From Hydrogenophaga sp. SL48 (GTDB lineage Bacteria > Pseudomonadota > Gammaproteobacteria > Burkholderiales > Burkholderiaceae_C), in assembly GCF_021729865.1 (NCBI RefSeq), contig NZ_CP063400.1:310001-374000 (forward strand): DNA of 64,000 bases, written 5' to 3'. The notes under the pieces were generated by a model. That model saw nothing but the letters and a program-made list of their open reading frames with translations. It made no database searches and was not told where the DNA came from. This document shows, one piece after another, positions 23,530 through 31,958 of the stretch. Position numbers and translations under genes: made by a program. Each line of letters starts with the position of its first letter. Position 1 is the first letter of the stretch.

Positions 23530-24687
23530 TCAGCGGTTTGCCTGACGTCTCGGCAAGTTCCGTTTGCCGGGGGTGACATCCACACTGAGCTTGGTCTCTT
23601 TTCTCACCAGTTCCAGTTTCGCTGGAGCGTCGGGTGTGAGCGCGGCGACCGCTGAGAGCAGTTGAGCGACATTGCCTACGGGCTTGCCCGCCACATGGGT
23701 GACCACATCACCGGGTCGAATGCCCGCTTGTGCGGCGGGGCCGTTCTGCAAGACTCCTGTGATGATGACGCCGGTGCCCGGTGTGACGGCGAAGCTCTCG
23801 GCCAGTTCCGGGGTCAGGTCCTGTGGTTCAACGCCAATCCATCCCCGTGTCACCTTGCCGTCCCGAACGATGGCGTCCATCACGCTCCGTGCGGTGGAGG
23901 TGGGAATGGCGAAGCCGATGCCCATGGATCCGCCTGAGCGCGAGTAGATGGCCGTGTTGATGCCCATGAGGTGGCCGTTGATGTCCACCAGCGCTCCGCC
24001 GGAGTTGCCTGGGTTGATGGCGGCATCGGTCTGGATGAAATTCTCGAAGGTGTTGATGCCCAGCTGGGTGCGCCCCAGCGCACTGACGATGCCGCTGGTG
24101 ACGGTCTGCCCGACGCCGAAAGGGTTGCCGATCGCCAGCACCTGATCGCCGATGGACAGCGCATCCGAGTTGCCGAGCGTGATCACGGGCATGCCGGTCA
24201 ATTCGACCTTGAGAATGGCGAGATCGGTTTCAGGGTCGGTGCCAATCACCTGTGCCGCACTCTTGCGGCCATCGTTGAGAATGACCTCGATCTGATCGGC
24301 TTCCTCAATGACATGGTTGTTGGTCAGGATGTAGCCGGCCGGGCTGACGATCACCCCTGAGCCGAGTCCCGCCTGAGGCTGTCCCTGATTTTGTTCGCCA
24401 AAGAAGAAACGGAACCACGGGTCATTGCTCTGGGGGGCGTTCTCAGGGGCCTTGCTGGTGTTGATGCTGACCACTGCAGGAGATGCTGCCTTGGCCGCTT
24501 CGCGCAGGCTGTTGACCGCTGGCGCGCTGCTGCCAGGAAGCACTGAGCCGGTCGACTCAATGACCGGAACCAGGGTTGGCAGCACGGAGCTGCGGTTGAG
24601 CCATTCGGGCTTGAGCGTGGCCACCACGAACAAGGCCGCCAGCAACACTGTGACGGATTGGGCAAAAAGCAGCCAGATGCGTTTCAT
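23530..24687 (-). CDS. DegS-like membrane-anchored serine protease
   Basis: This HtrA-family protease has one N-terminal membrane anchor (about 6-26), a trypsin-like domain and a single PDZ domain (about 275-365), 385 residues in all. That layout fits DegS, which starts the envelope stress response, more than the two-PDZ DegP. The catalytic triad is His in TNNHVIEE, Asp in TDLAILKV and Ser in NPGNSGGAL. The start was set at the Met of MKRIWLLFAQ, since the 17 residues upstream (MVSLPPRRPRK...) are not family-like. No clear Shine-Dalgarno sequence is seen. Confidence 0.85.
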   Translation of the reverse strand: MKRIWLLFAQSVTVLLAALFVVATLKPEWLNRSSVLPTLVPVIESTGSVLPGSSAPAVNSLREAAKAASPAVVSINTSKAPENAPQSNDPWFRFFFGEQNQGQPQAGLGSGVIVSPAGYILTNNHVIEEADQIEVILNDGRKSAAQVIGTDPETDLAILKVELTGMPVITLGNSDALSIGDQVLAIGNPFGVGQTVTSGIVSALGRTQLGINTFENFIQTDAAINPGNSGGALVDINGHLMGINTAIYSRSGGSMGIGFAIPTSTARSVMDAIVRDGKVTRGWIGVEPQDLTPELAESFAVTPGTGVIITGVLQNGPAAQAGIRPGDVVTHVAGKPVGNVAQLLSAVAALTPDAPAKLELVRKETKLSVDVTPGKRNLPRRQANR

Positions 24688-24864
24688 GAGAAAGAGGTTT
24701 TCGGTTTTGCGTGGACGCCGCGGTGGCAGCGAAACCACTGTGAGTTTGCATTGTCCTGCATATGGTTACGGCTTTTGGGCGTTCAAGCCGATTGACCCAC
24801 GTCAAAGCGTTTCTGGCGCATCGGCGGTGCAATGGTCGCCTGTTCACCAAGACTGGAGCGCACG

Positions 24865-25014
24865 ATGAAAGCCATCGCCGACCTTTTTTCTACCGATTAC
24901 GGCTTGTTCAGCATTGCCGGCATCACTTTCATGATCGGGATGGCCATCTGGTTCTACCGCTTCTTCAACCGCAAGATGGAAGAGTCGGAGCGCGCTCAGC
25001 GCGCGCAGGGCTGA
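24865..25014 (+). CDS. DUF3149 small membrane protein
   Basis: This is a 49-residue protein with one membrane helix (about 14-33, GLFSIAGITFMIGMAIWFYRFF) and a charged C terminus (NRKMEESERAQRAQG). It matches the small DUF3149 family, whose function is unknown. GGAG lies 7 bases ahead of ATG 24865. It stands between the divergent protease and Nif3. Confidence 0.75.
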   Translation: MKAIADLFSTDYGLFSIAGITFMIGMAIWFYRFFNRKMEESERAQRAQG

Positions 25015-25140
25015 CGGGATATCGCATTCGATCCGGGCTGCAGCGGTGCGCCGCCATCGCGGAGCGGTGACAGAATAGGGCGGTTCCACCGGAAGCACTT
25101 CGCGTGCTTTTGTTCAGACCGGCCCCATTGGCTCCCGCTC

Positions 25141-25923
25141 ATGACCATTCCTGCATCCCCGTCGGGCGGCGTTGCCCGCGAAACCCTGCTCACTGCGTTT
25201 GACGCGCTGTTGCAACCTGCCCTGTTCAAAGATTTCGGTCCCAACGGCCTGCAGGTCGAAGGACGTCCCAGGGTGCACAAGGTGGTCAGCGGTGTGACCG
25301 CCAGCCTGGCCTTGATCGACGCGGCCATTGAGGTGGGTGCCGATGCGCTCTTCGTGCACCATGGGCTGTTCTGGCGTGGCCAAGATGGCAGGGTCACCGG
25401 CTGGATGAAACAGCGCCTTGTCCGGTTGCTGACGCACGACATCAACCTCTTCGCCTACCACCTGCCGCTGGATGCGCACGCCTCGCTGGGCAACAACGCG
25501 CAGCTCGCACAGCGCCTCGGGGTGACTTTGTTCGATCCAGGAGAGGGGCGGTTTGGCGACCAGTCACTGGGGTTTCTGGGGTGCCGTGCATCTTCGTTGG
25601 CGCAACTGGCTGATCATGTGAAGGTGGTGCTGGGGCGGTCTGTGATCCTGATCGGAGAGGGGCATCGGGCTGTGAACCGCATCGCGTTGTGCACGGGTGG
25701 CGCGCAGGGGTATTTCGAGGCGGCGATCGCCGCGGGTGCGGATGTCTTCATCACCGGAGAGATTTCCGAGCCACAGGCCCACTATGCCCGGGAAAGTGGT
25801 GTGGCCTACATCGCCTGCGGGCACCACGCGTCTGAGCGTTATGGTGCCCCTGCCGTGGCGGCGCATGTGGCCGATCAACTGGACATCGAACATCTTTTCA
25901 TCGATATCCCCAATCCCGCCTGA
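25141..25923 (+). CDS. Nif3-like dinuclear metal centre protein
   Basis: This is a 260-residue member of the Nif3/YbgI family, toroidal hexamers with two metals per subunit and no settled function. Metal-ligand motifs are visible as FVHHGLFW near 72, the HLPLDAH stretch near 108, and TGEISEPQ and ACGHHASERYG near the end. The short 260-residue form without an inserted domain matches E. coli YbgI. pdxA begins 3 bp after its stop. Confidence 0.9.
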   Translation: MTIPASPSGGVARETLLTAFDALLQPALFKDFGPNGLQVEGRPRVHKVVSGVTASLALIDAAIEVGADALFVHHGLFWRGQDGRVTGWMKQRLVRLLTHDINLFAYHLPLDAHASLGNNAQLAQRLGVTLFDPGEGRFGDQSLGFLGCRASSLAQLADHVKVVLGRSVILIGEGHRAVNRIALCTGGAQGYFEAAIAAGADVFITGEISEPQAHYARESGVAYIACGHHASERYGAPAVAAHVADQLDIEHLFIDIPNPA

Positions 25924-25926
25924 GAC

Positions 25927-26982
25927 ATGACCAGCAAGCCAGCCGCATCCGGAAGACCGGTGGTCATCACCATGGGTGATCCGGCAGGCATTGGTCCGGA
26001 GATCATCGTCCGCGCATTGTGTGAGCGTCCTGAACTCCGCAACCAGGTGCTGGTGGCAGGAGATCTCCCAACCCTTCAGCGCGCCATCGACTTGACCCAT
26101 GCGCTCGAAGGCATGGCGAATGAGGCCTTGGTGCTGGAGGAGGTTGCTGCGGGGGCGTGGGCCACGGCACCTACGGATCGGTTGCGTGCCGTGCAGGCCT
26201 GTGTTTTGTCGGAGCGGGTTCCATTCGGTTGCATCAGTGCGACGGCGGGACGGGCCGCAGCGGATTGCATTGCCTATGCCGCGAACCTTGTTCTTCATGG
26301 TGGCGCGCGCGCCATGGTGACGGCGCCGGTCCATAAGGAGGCGCTGTCGGCGGCCGGACTCGCCCATCCCGGACACACCGAGTTTCTTCAGGCCTTGTCA
26401 GCAGAGCATGCCGGTGTGACGCTGGCCCAGATGCCCGTGCGAATGATGCTCAGCAGCCCTGGTCTCGCCACCGTGCTCGTGAGCATTCACGTGTCGCTGC
26501 GGGAGGCGCTGGAGGCCGTCACGCGGGAACGCGTGGTTGAAACCATTCGCATCACCGCTGCCCATTTTGGGCGATGCGGTATGCCAAACGCCCGGATCGC
26601 GGTGGCGGCACTGAACCCTCATGCGGGGGAGGGGGGGCTCTTCGGGCGAGAGGAAATCGACATCATCTCTCCAGCCATACACCATGCGAAAGACATGGGG
26701 TTGAACGTGAGCGGGCCGCACGCGCCCGACACGGTGTTCATGAGGGCGCGTCAAGGCGAATTCGATGTGGTGGTCGCGATGTACCACGACCAGGGACTTA
26801 TTCCAGTGAAGTTGCTTGGGCTGGAGTTCGGGGTGAACACCACATTGGGGTTACCGCTGATCCGCACCAGTCCCGACCATGGCACCGCGTTTGATTTGGC
26901 GGGAACAGGACGGGCCAGTGCGTCCAGCCTGCTGGCAGCCATCGATGCGGCCATGCGCATGAGCGCTGGATCTTCCCAATAA
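25927..26982 (+). CDS. pdxA: 4-hydroxythreonine-4-phosphate dehydrogenase family (PdxA or PdxA2)
   Basis: PdxA oxidises 4-phosphohydroxy-threonine in pyridoxal phosphate synthesis. The 351-residue protein starts with ITMGDPAGIGPEI and has the three metal histidines in PGHTEF, LNPHAGEGG and SPDHGTAFDLAG. The stretches HVSLREA, LFGREEI and RARQGEFDVVVAMYHDQGLIP look closer, from memory, to the PdxA2 subgroup, so a role with other 4-phospho-sugar acids is possible. No DUF1537 kinase gene, the usual PdxA2 partner, is nearby. Linkage to Nif3 with a 3-bp gap suggests co-translation. Confidence 0.85.
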   Translation: MTSKPAASGRPVVITMGDPAGIGPEIIVRALCERPELRNQVLVAGDLPTLQRAIDLTHALEGMANEALVLEEVAAGAWATAPTDRLRAVQACVLSERVPFGCISATAGRAAADCIAYAANLVLHGGARAMVTAPVHKEALSAAGLAHPGHTEFLQALSAEHAGVTLAQMPVRMMLSSPGLATVLVSIHVSLREALEAVTRERVVETIRITAAHFGRCGMPNARIAVAALNPHAGEGGLFGREEIDIISPAIHHAKDMGLNVSGPHAPDTVFMRARQGEFDVVVAMYHDQGLIPVKLLGLEFGVNTTLGLPLIRTSPDHGTAFDLAGTGRASASSLLAAIDAAMRMSAGSSQ

Positions 26983-27014
26983 AAAAGTCCGTTGCCATCT
27001 GGCCATGACAACGG
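26981..27014 (-). terminator. Intrinsic terminator of mscL
   Basis: On the minus strand a 10-bp stem (CCGTTGTCAT with ATGGCAACGG, one G-U pair) and a 6-base loop are followed by A, C and six T residues. The T-run overlaps the TAA stop of the convergent pdxA gene. The structure may also act on pdxA transcripts, though without a T-run on that side. Confidence 0.8.
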
Positions 27015-27044
27015 CACCAGATTTGGCGCGTGAGGCGCTGCGTC

Positions 27045-27458
27045 TTACTTGCGCAGGCTGTCGCGAATCTCCCGGAGCAGCAGCACGTCTTCTGTCGGAG
27101 GTGCTGGCGGGGCAGCAGGTGCCTCCTTTTTGAGGCGGTTCACCTGCTTGACCATCATGAAGACGATGAAAGCAAGAATGATGAAATTCAGGGCGATGGT
27201 GATGAAGTTGCCATAGGCCAGTACCGCGCCAGCCTTTTTGGCTTCCGCCAGTGGCAGTCCCGCAGCCTGCCCCGCCAGAGCGATGTAGTAGCTGGAAAAG
27301 TCCAAGCCACCGAAGAGTTTGCTCACGATGGGCATGATCAGGTCGCCAACGATGGAGTCGACAATCTTGCCGAACGCCCCCCCGATGATCACGCCGACCG
27401 CCAGATCCATCACGTTGCCTTTCAGGGCAAACTCCTTGAATTCCTGCATCACTGCCAT
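27045..27458 (-). CDS. mscL: Large-conductance mechanosensitive channel
   Basis: MscL opens under membrane tension to release solutes during osmotic downshock. The 137-residue protein has the N-terminal helix [27 protein letters not shown] (pore helix 1), the loop, the second helix [15 protein letters not shown] and a C-terminal cytoplasmic bundle helix [15 protein letters not shown] lies 5 bases before the ATG at 27458. Confidence 0.95.
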   Translation of the reverse strand: MAVMQEFKEFALKGNVMDLAVGVIIGGAFGKIVDSIVGDLIMPIVSKLFGGLDFSSYYIALAGQAAGLPLAEAKKAGAVLAYGNFITIALNFIILAFIVFMMVKQVNRLKKEAPAAPPAPPTEDVLLLREIRDSLRK

Positions 27459-27635
27459 GTGGTACTCCTGTTATGAGGATCGCATGCCTCCGGGCTGGCT
27501 GCATAAGTCAGCAAATTTTCGCACAAGCCATATCAGCATTACGCGCCGCTGACGGGCCCGGTTGACACGTGCCCTGAGGCCTGATTGGCCCAGCGTGCGG
27601 CCCTGGAAAGCGGGAGGTACCTTGTAACGCTCCGG

Positions 27636-27641
27636 TACAAT
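27636..27641 (+). promoter_or_regulatory. Possible -10 box for petABC
   Basis: TACAAT lies 51 bp ahead of the petA start in the divergent mscL/petA gap. No good -35 box sits at the right distance, so this is a weak call. Confidence 0.3.
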
Positions 27642-27691
27642 GCAGGGTTGACCCTAGTGATCCTGTCTCGAACCGTCTTTGAAAGATCCCC

Positions 27692-28300
27692 ATGAGTGAA
27701 GCAACCGTCGCTGCGACCGTGGACAACAGTCGCCGAACTTGGCTGATCACTTCCTGCGCCATGGGTGGCGTGGGAGCAGCCGCTGTCGCAGTTCCCTTTG
27801 TGAGCAGTTTCCAGCCCTCCGAGCGAGCTAAGGCCGCGGGCGCTGCGGTGGAGGTGGACATCTCCACGCTCCAGCCCGGTGAAAAACGTGTGGTCGAATG
27901 GCGCGGCAAGCCAGTGTGGATCATGCGCCGCAGCGAACAGCAACTGGCCGATCTGGAGAAGGTTGAGCCTCAACTGGCCGACCCACAATCAGAGCGCAAG
28001 GCATTCCCGACTCCCGAATACGCGCAAAACCGTCACCGCTCCATCAAGCCGGATGTCTTCGTCGGTGTGGGCATCTGCACTCACCTTGGGTGCTCGCCGG
28101 GAGACAAGTTCACTCCAGGTCCTCAACCTTCTTTGCCGGATGACTGGACGGGTGGCTTCCTCTGCGCTTGTCATGGTTCAACCTTCGACCTTGCCGGCCG
28201 TGTGTTCAAGAACAAGCCCGCTCCGGACAACCTTGAAGTGCCGCCGCACTACTACATGTCCGACACCACGTTGCTGATCGGCGAAGACAAAAAAGCCTGA
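27692..28300 (+). CDS. petA: Ubiquinol-cytochrome c reductase, Rieske iron-sulfur subunit
   Basis: This is the 2Fe-2S subunit of the bc1 complex, which takes electrons from ubiquinol. The 202-residue protein has a twin-arginine signal-anchor (SRRTWLITS then a hydrophobic helix about 18-38). Rieske box 1 is CTHLGC, with Cys129 and His131 as ligands. Box 2 is CACHGS, with Cys158 and His161 as ligands. Cys134 and Cys160 would form the disulfide. petB follows closely. Confidence 0.97.
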   Translation: MSEATVAATVDNSRRTWLITSCAMGGVGAAAVAVPFVSSFQPSERAKAAGAAVEVDISTLQPGEKRVVEWRGKPVWIMRRSEQQLADLEKVEPQLADPQSERKAFPTPEYAQNRHRSIKPDVFVGVGICTHLGCSPGDKFTPGPQPSLPDDWTGGFLCACHGSTFDLAGRVFKNKPAPDNLEVPPHYYMSDTTLLIGEDKKA

Positions 28301-28338
28301 CCTGCTTGTTGCAGGCATTCCGACCACAGAGGCATTCC

Positions 28339-29760
28339 ATGGCTGAATTCAAAGAAATATCTCCCGACGCACCGTTGGCTCAGAAGACGCTGAACTGGAT
28401 CGACAACCGATTCCCGCTCTCCAAGCTCTTCAATGAGCACATGGCCGAGTACTACGCGCCGAAGAACTTCAACTGGTGGTACATCTTCGGTTCGCTGGCC
28501 CTGCTGGTGCTGGTGATCCAGATCGTGACCGGCATCTTCCTGGTGATGCACTTCAAACCGGATGCCAACCTCAACGCAGCAGGTGTGCCAGTGGCCTTTG
28601 CTTCGGTCGAGTACATCATGAGAGACGTGCCCTGGGGCTGGTTGATCCGTTACATGCACTCCACCGGTGCGTCGGCTTTCTTCGTGGTGGTTTATCTGCA
28701 CATGTTCCGTGGGCTGATCTATGGTTCTTACCGCAAGCCACGCGAACTGGTCTGGGTGTTCGGTTGCGGCATCTTCCTGGTGTTGATGGCCGAAGCGTTC
28801 ATGGGCTACCTGTTGCCCTGGGGGCAGATGTCGTACTGGGGCGCTCAGGTGATCGTGAACCTGTTCTCTGCGATTCCTTTCGTGGGCCCGGATCTGGCGC
28901 TGCTGATCCGCGGTGACTATGTGGTGGGTGACGCCACGCTGAACCGGTTCTTCAGCTTTCACGTGATTGCCGTGCCCTTGGTGCTGTTGGGTCTGGTGGT
29001 GGCGCACATCATTGCCCTGCACGAAGTGGGCTCCAACAACCCCGATGGCGTCGAGATCAAGGCCACGAAAGATGCCAACGGCATTCCTCTTGACGGGGTT
29101 CCGTTCCACCCCTATTACAGCGTGCACGACATTTTTGGTGTGTCGCTGTTCTTGATGGTGTTTTCCGCCATCGTCTTTTTCGCTCCCGAATTGGGTGGCT
29201 ACTTTCTGGAGTACAACAACTTCATTCCTGCAGATCCGCTGGTGACGCCGTTGCACATTGCCCCGGTCTGGTATTTCACGCCGTTCTATTCCATGCTGCG
29301 CGCCATCACCAGCGAGATGATGTATGCGTTGATCGCTTGCGTGCTGCTGGCCGCGTTGTATGGCGTGCTGAAAACCAAACTCAACGCCATGTTCAAGGGT
29401 GCCTTGTTGGGCGCTGCGGTGGTCGTTGTGGCCTTGATGCTGGCCATCGATGCCAAGTTCTGGGGTGTGGTCGCCATGGGGGGCGCGGTTGTGATCCTGT
29501 TCTTCCTTCCTTGGCTGGACTACAGCCCGGTCAAGTCGATCCGCTACCGCCCGAGTTGGAACAAGTGGCTTTACACGGTGTTTGTCATCAACTTCCTGAT
29601 CTTGGGTTACCTGGGTGTGCAGCCTCCATCGCCGGTGGGTGAGCGCGTTTCGCAGGTCGGTACGCTGTTCTACTTCGGCTTCTTCCTGCTGATGCCTTGG
29701 TGGAGTCGCCTGGGTGAGTTCAAGCCGGTACCCAACCGCGTCACCTTCAAGCCCCACTGA
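28339..29760 (+). CDS. petB: Ubiquinol-cytochrome c reductase, cytochrome b subunit
   Basis: This subunit holds two b haems and the quinone sites. The 473-residue protein is longer than mitochondrial cytochrome b, with extra helices near the C terminus as in other proteobacteria. It shows the haem-binding His in RYMHSTGAS and VVYLHMFRGL, GYLLPWGQMSYWGA, and the second haem pair in FSFHVIAVP and VVAHIIALHEVGSNNP. The PEWY-type loop appears here as PVWYFTPFYSMLRA. ATG 28339 is preceded by AGAGG. Confidence 0.97.
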   Translation: MAEFKEISPDAPLAQKTLNWIDNRFPLSKLFNEHMAEYYAPKNFNWWYIFGSLALLVLVIQIVTGIFLVMHFKPDANLNAAGVPVAFASVEYIMRDVPWGWLIRYMHSTGASAFFVVVYLHMFRGLIYGSYRKPRELVWVFGCGIFLVLMAEAFMGYLLPWGQMSYWGAQVIVNLFSAIPFVGPDLALLIRGDYVVGDATLNRFFSFHVIAVPLVLLGLVVAHIIALHEVGSNNPDGVEIKATKDANGIPLDGVPFHPYYSVHDIFGVSLFLMVFSAIVFFAPELGGYFLEYNNFIPADPLVTPLHIAPVWYFTPFYSMLRAITSEMMYALIACVLLAALYGVLKTKLNAMFKGALLGAAVVVVALMLAIDAKFWGVVAMGGAVVILFFLPWLDYSPVKSIRYRPSWNKWLYTVFVINFLILGYLGVQPPSPVGERVSQVGTLFYFGFFLLMPWWSRLGEFKPVPNRVTFKPH

Positions 29761-29783
29761 GTCCCATCCGGAGAGTCAAACAA

Positions 29784-30539
29784 ATGAAAAAAGTCCTTTT
29801 GGGCCTGTTGATGGCCGTGGGGTTGAGTGGCGCCGCACTCGCTGCCGGAGCCGGTTTTCCTCTTGATAAAGCACCTCAGCGCACCAACGACATGGCCGCC
29901 TTGCAAAACGGCGCCAAGTTGTTTGTCAACTACTGCCTGAGCTGCCATTCAGCCTCGTTCATGCGCTACAACCGCCTGCGCGACATTGGGTTGAACGACA
30001 AACAGATTGCCGAGAACCTGACCTTTGCCACCGACAAGATCGGTGACACCATGAAGGCTTCCATCGATCCGAAACAAGCCAAGGCCTGGTTTGGTGCCAA
30101 TCCACCCGACCTGACCTTGGTGGCTCGTTCGCGCTCCAGCAGTGCCGGAACTGGCGCCGACTACATCTACACGCTGCTGCGCAATTACTATCGCGATGAC
30201 ACGAAGCCGACGGGTTGGAACAACCTGGTGTTTCCCAACATTGGCATGCCGCATCCCTTGTGGGAGCTGCAAGGTGAGCGCAAGCCCGTGTTCGAGAAGC
30301 ACGACAGCCACGGTCAAGAAGTCCAGCTGCTGAAGGGCTGGGAGTCGGTCAAAACCGGCACCATGAACCAAGACCAGTACGATCAGAACGTTGGTGATTT
30401 GGTGGCCTATCTGCAGTGGATGGCCGAACCGGCCCAGAACAGTCGCGTGCGCATCGGTGTGTGGGTGCTCCTGTTTCTTGCAGCCTTCACATTGGTGGCC
30501 TGGCGCATGAATGCTGCGTTCTGGAAAGACATCAAGTAA
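29784..30539 (+). CDS. petC: Ubiquinol-cytochrome c reductase, cytochrome c1
   Basis: Cytochrome c1 passes electrons to soluble cytochrome c in the periplasm. The 251-residue precursor has a signal peptide (MKKVLLGLLMAVGLSGAALA), the haem c motif C51-L-S-C54-H55, Met ligand candidates in the downstream domain (NIGMPHPLW) and a C-terminal membrane anchor (about 224-243). It starts 23 bp after petB. Confidence 0.97.
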   Translation: MKKVLLGLLMAVGLSGAALAAGAGFPLDKAPQRTNDMAALQNGAKLFVNYCLSCHSASFMRYNRLRDIGLNDKQIAENLTFATDKIGDTMKASIDPKQAKAWFGANPPDLTLVARSRSSSAGTGADYIYTLLRNYYRDDTKPTGWNNLVFPNIGMPHPLWELQGERKPVFEKHDSHGQEVQLLKGWESVKTGTMNQDQYDQNVGDLVAYLQWMAEPAQNSRVRIGVWVLLFLAAFTLVAWRMNAAFWKDIK

Positions 30540-30586
30540 ACCCCCTCTGAAACGCACTGGTTCTGCCGGCGCGTTTTGGAGATTTC

Positions 30587-30632
30587 ACAGTGGTTTGTTG
30601 CCCCGCGAATCGGCGGTAGGACAAACCACTGT
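30587..30632. terminator. Perfect 12-bp inverted repeat between petC and sspA
   Basis: The arms ACAGTGGTTTGT (30587-30598) and ACAAACCACTGT (30621-30632) pair without mismatch around a 22-base loop, and TTTTGTATT follows on the plus strand. The loop is long for an intrinsic terminator. The element ends 22 bp before the sspA start, close to its Shine-Dalgarno sequence, so it may be a terminator, an RNA-processing hairpin or a protein-binding site. Confidence 0.55.
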
Positions 30633-30654
30633 TTTGTATTGAGGAGACTCCACA

Positions 30655-31266
30655 ATGATGGTCTTGTATTCGGGCACGACTTGCCCCTATTCCCACCGCT
30701 GCCGCTTCGTCCTGTTTGAAAAAGGCATGGATTTTGAGATCCGTGATGTGGATCTTTACAACAAGCCTGAAGACATCAGCGTCATGAACCCCTATGGGCA
30801 GGTGCCCATACTGGTTGAGCGTGACCTCATCCTGTATGAGTCGAACATCATCAATGAGTACATTGACGAACGCTTCCCTCATCCGCAACTCATGCCTGGT
30901 GACCCGGTGGACCGCGCCCGCGTTCGCTTGTTTCTGTTGAACTTCGAAAAAGAACTCTTCACCCATGTCTCGGTGCTGGAGTCTCGCACCAGCAAAGGCA
31001 ATGACAAGGCGCTCGAAAAAGCGCGTGCGCACATTCGCGACCGGCTGACACAACTCGCCCCGGTGTTCCTGAAGAACAAGTTCATGCTGGGCGACAACTT
31101 CTCCATGCTGGATGTGGCGATCGCTCCCTTGCTGTGGCGTCTCGATTTCTATGGCATCGAGCTCAGCAAGAATGCAGCACCACTGCTCAAATACGCTGAG
31201 CGCATTTTTTCGCGACCAGCCTATATCGAGGCACTGACACCGTCGGAAAAAGTCATGCGCAAGTAA
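30655..31266 (+). CDS. sspA: Stringent starvation protein A
   Basis: SspA is a GST-fold protein that binds RNA polymerase in enterobacteria. The 203-residue protein has an N-terminal thioredoxin-like domain (MMVLYSGTTCPYSHRCRF, then YGQVPILVERDLILYESNIINEYID) and an all-helical C-terminal domain. A GAGGAG sequence precedes the ATG. Catalytic GST use is not expected. The neighbour sspB supports the assignment. Confidence 0.94.
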   Translation: MMVLYSGTTCPYSHRCRFVLFEKGMDFEIRDVDLYNKPEDISVMNPYGQVPILVERDLILYESNIINEYIDERFPHPQLMPGDPVDRARVRLFLLNFEKELFTHVSVLESRTSKGNDKALEKARAHIRDRLTQLAPVFLKNKFMLGDNFSMLDVAIAPLLWRLDFYGIELSKNAAPLLKYAERIFSRPAYIEALTPSEKVMRK

Positions 31267-31327
31267 GGGATTGCGATGATGAATTCCCTTTGGTTTCATC
31301 ATTGCGCCTGCCTGCCACACAGCGACC

Positions 31328-31846
31328 ATGAGCCTTCCTGATCGGGACACCCCCTCCACCCGCCCTTACCTCATTCGCGCCCTGCACGAATGGTGCATGG
31401 ACAACGGGTTTGCGCCGCACATCGCGGTGCATGTGGATGCCTCCGTCCAGGTCCCGCAGGAGTTTGTGAAGAACGGTGAGATCGTTCTCAATGTCAGTTT
31501 TGATGCCACCAGCTCCTTGCGCTTGGGGAACGACTTTATCGAGTTCAAGGCCCGCTTTGGTGGCGTGGCGAGAGACATTGTGGTTCCCGTGTCGCATGTC
31601 GTGGCGATCTATGCTCGGGAAAACGGACAAGGCATGGCGTTCCCTGCGCCAGTGGTTTCCAGCGTGCGATCCGTGATCAGTCCGGCGGCCGAACCCGTCT
31701 CTCCGCCGGACATCGCCGTGCGCAGCCCCTTGAGAGCTGTTCCCAGTGAGCTGACGGCCTCTTCTGCGGTGGAGCCCGGGGATGAGCCCCCGCACGATGG
31801 TCCCGGCAAGGGTGGTCCGAGGCCTCAACTCAAGCGGGTCAAGTAA
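31328..31846 (+). CDS. sspB: ClpXP protease specificity-enhancing factor SspB
   Basis: SspB carries ssrA-tagged proteins to ClpXP. The 172-residue protein has the folded SspB domain (about 8-110, with RPYLIRALHEWCMDNGF and IVLNVSFDATSSLRL), a flexible Pro/Ser-rich linker and the C-terminal ClpX-binding tail RPQLKRVK. It follows sspA after 61 bp. Its stop codon forms part of a TAAAAT box before tRNA-Thr. Confidence 0.94.
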   Translation: MSLPDRDTPSTRPYLIRALHEWCMDNGFAPHIAVHVDASVQVPQEFVKNGEIVLNVSFDATSSLRLGNDFIEFKARFGGVARDIVVPVSHVVAIYARENGQGMAFPAPVVSSVRSVISPAAEPVSPPDIAVRSPLRAVPSELTASSAVEPGDEPPHDGPGKGGPRPQLKRVK

Positions 31847-31849
31847 AAT
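31844..31849 (+). promoter_or_regulatory. Possible -10 box for tRNA-Thr, inside the sspB stop
   Basis: TAAAAT begins with the TAA stop codon of sspB and lies 14 bp before the tRNA 5' end, about the right distance for a -10 box. No clear -35 box is seen upstream in the coding sequence. Confidence 0.4.
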
Positions 31850-31863
31850 CTTCTACAGGATTC

Positions 31864-31939
31864 GCCGCTTTAGCTCAGTTGGTAGAGCACTCGCCTTGTA
31901 AGCGATAGGTCGTCTGTTCGAGTCAGACAAGCGGCACCA
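31864..31939 (+). tRNA. tRNA-Thr (TGT)
   Basis: This 76-nt tRNA has a 7-bp acceptor stem (GCCGCTT with AAGCGGC), a D arm (GCTCAGTTGGTAGAGC), an anticodon arm CTCGC-CTTGTAA-GCGAT with anticodon TGT, and a T arm with GTTCGAGTC. The CCA end is encoded. The outermost anticodon-stem pair is a C-T mismatch. Confidence 0.95.
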
Positions 31940-31958
31940 CAAACTGCGGGGAAGCGCT

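Noticed and set aside
28252..29757. 501-codon minus-strand frame opposite petB
   Set aside because: It mirrors the petB coding sequence, and its His/Gln/Glu-rich product is typical of the antisense of a membrane protein.
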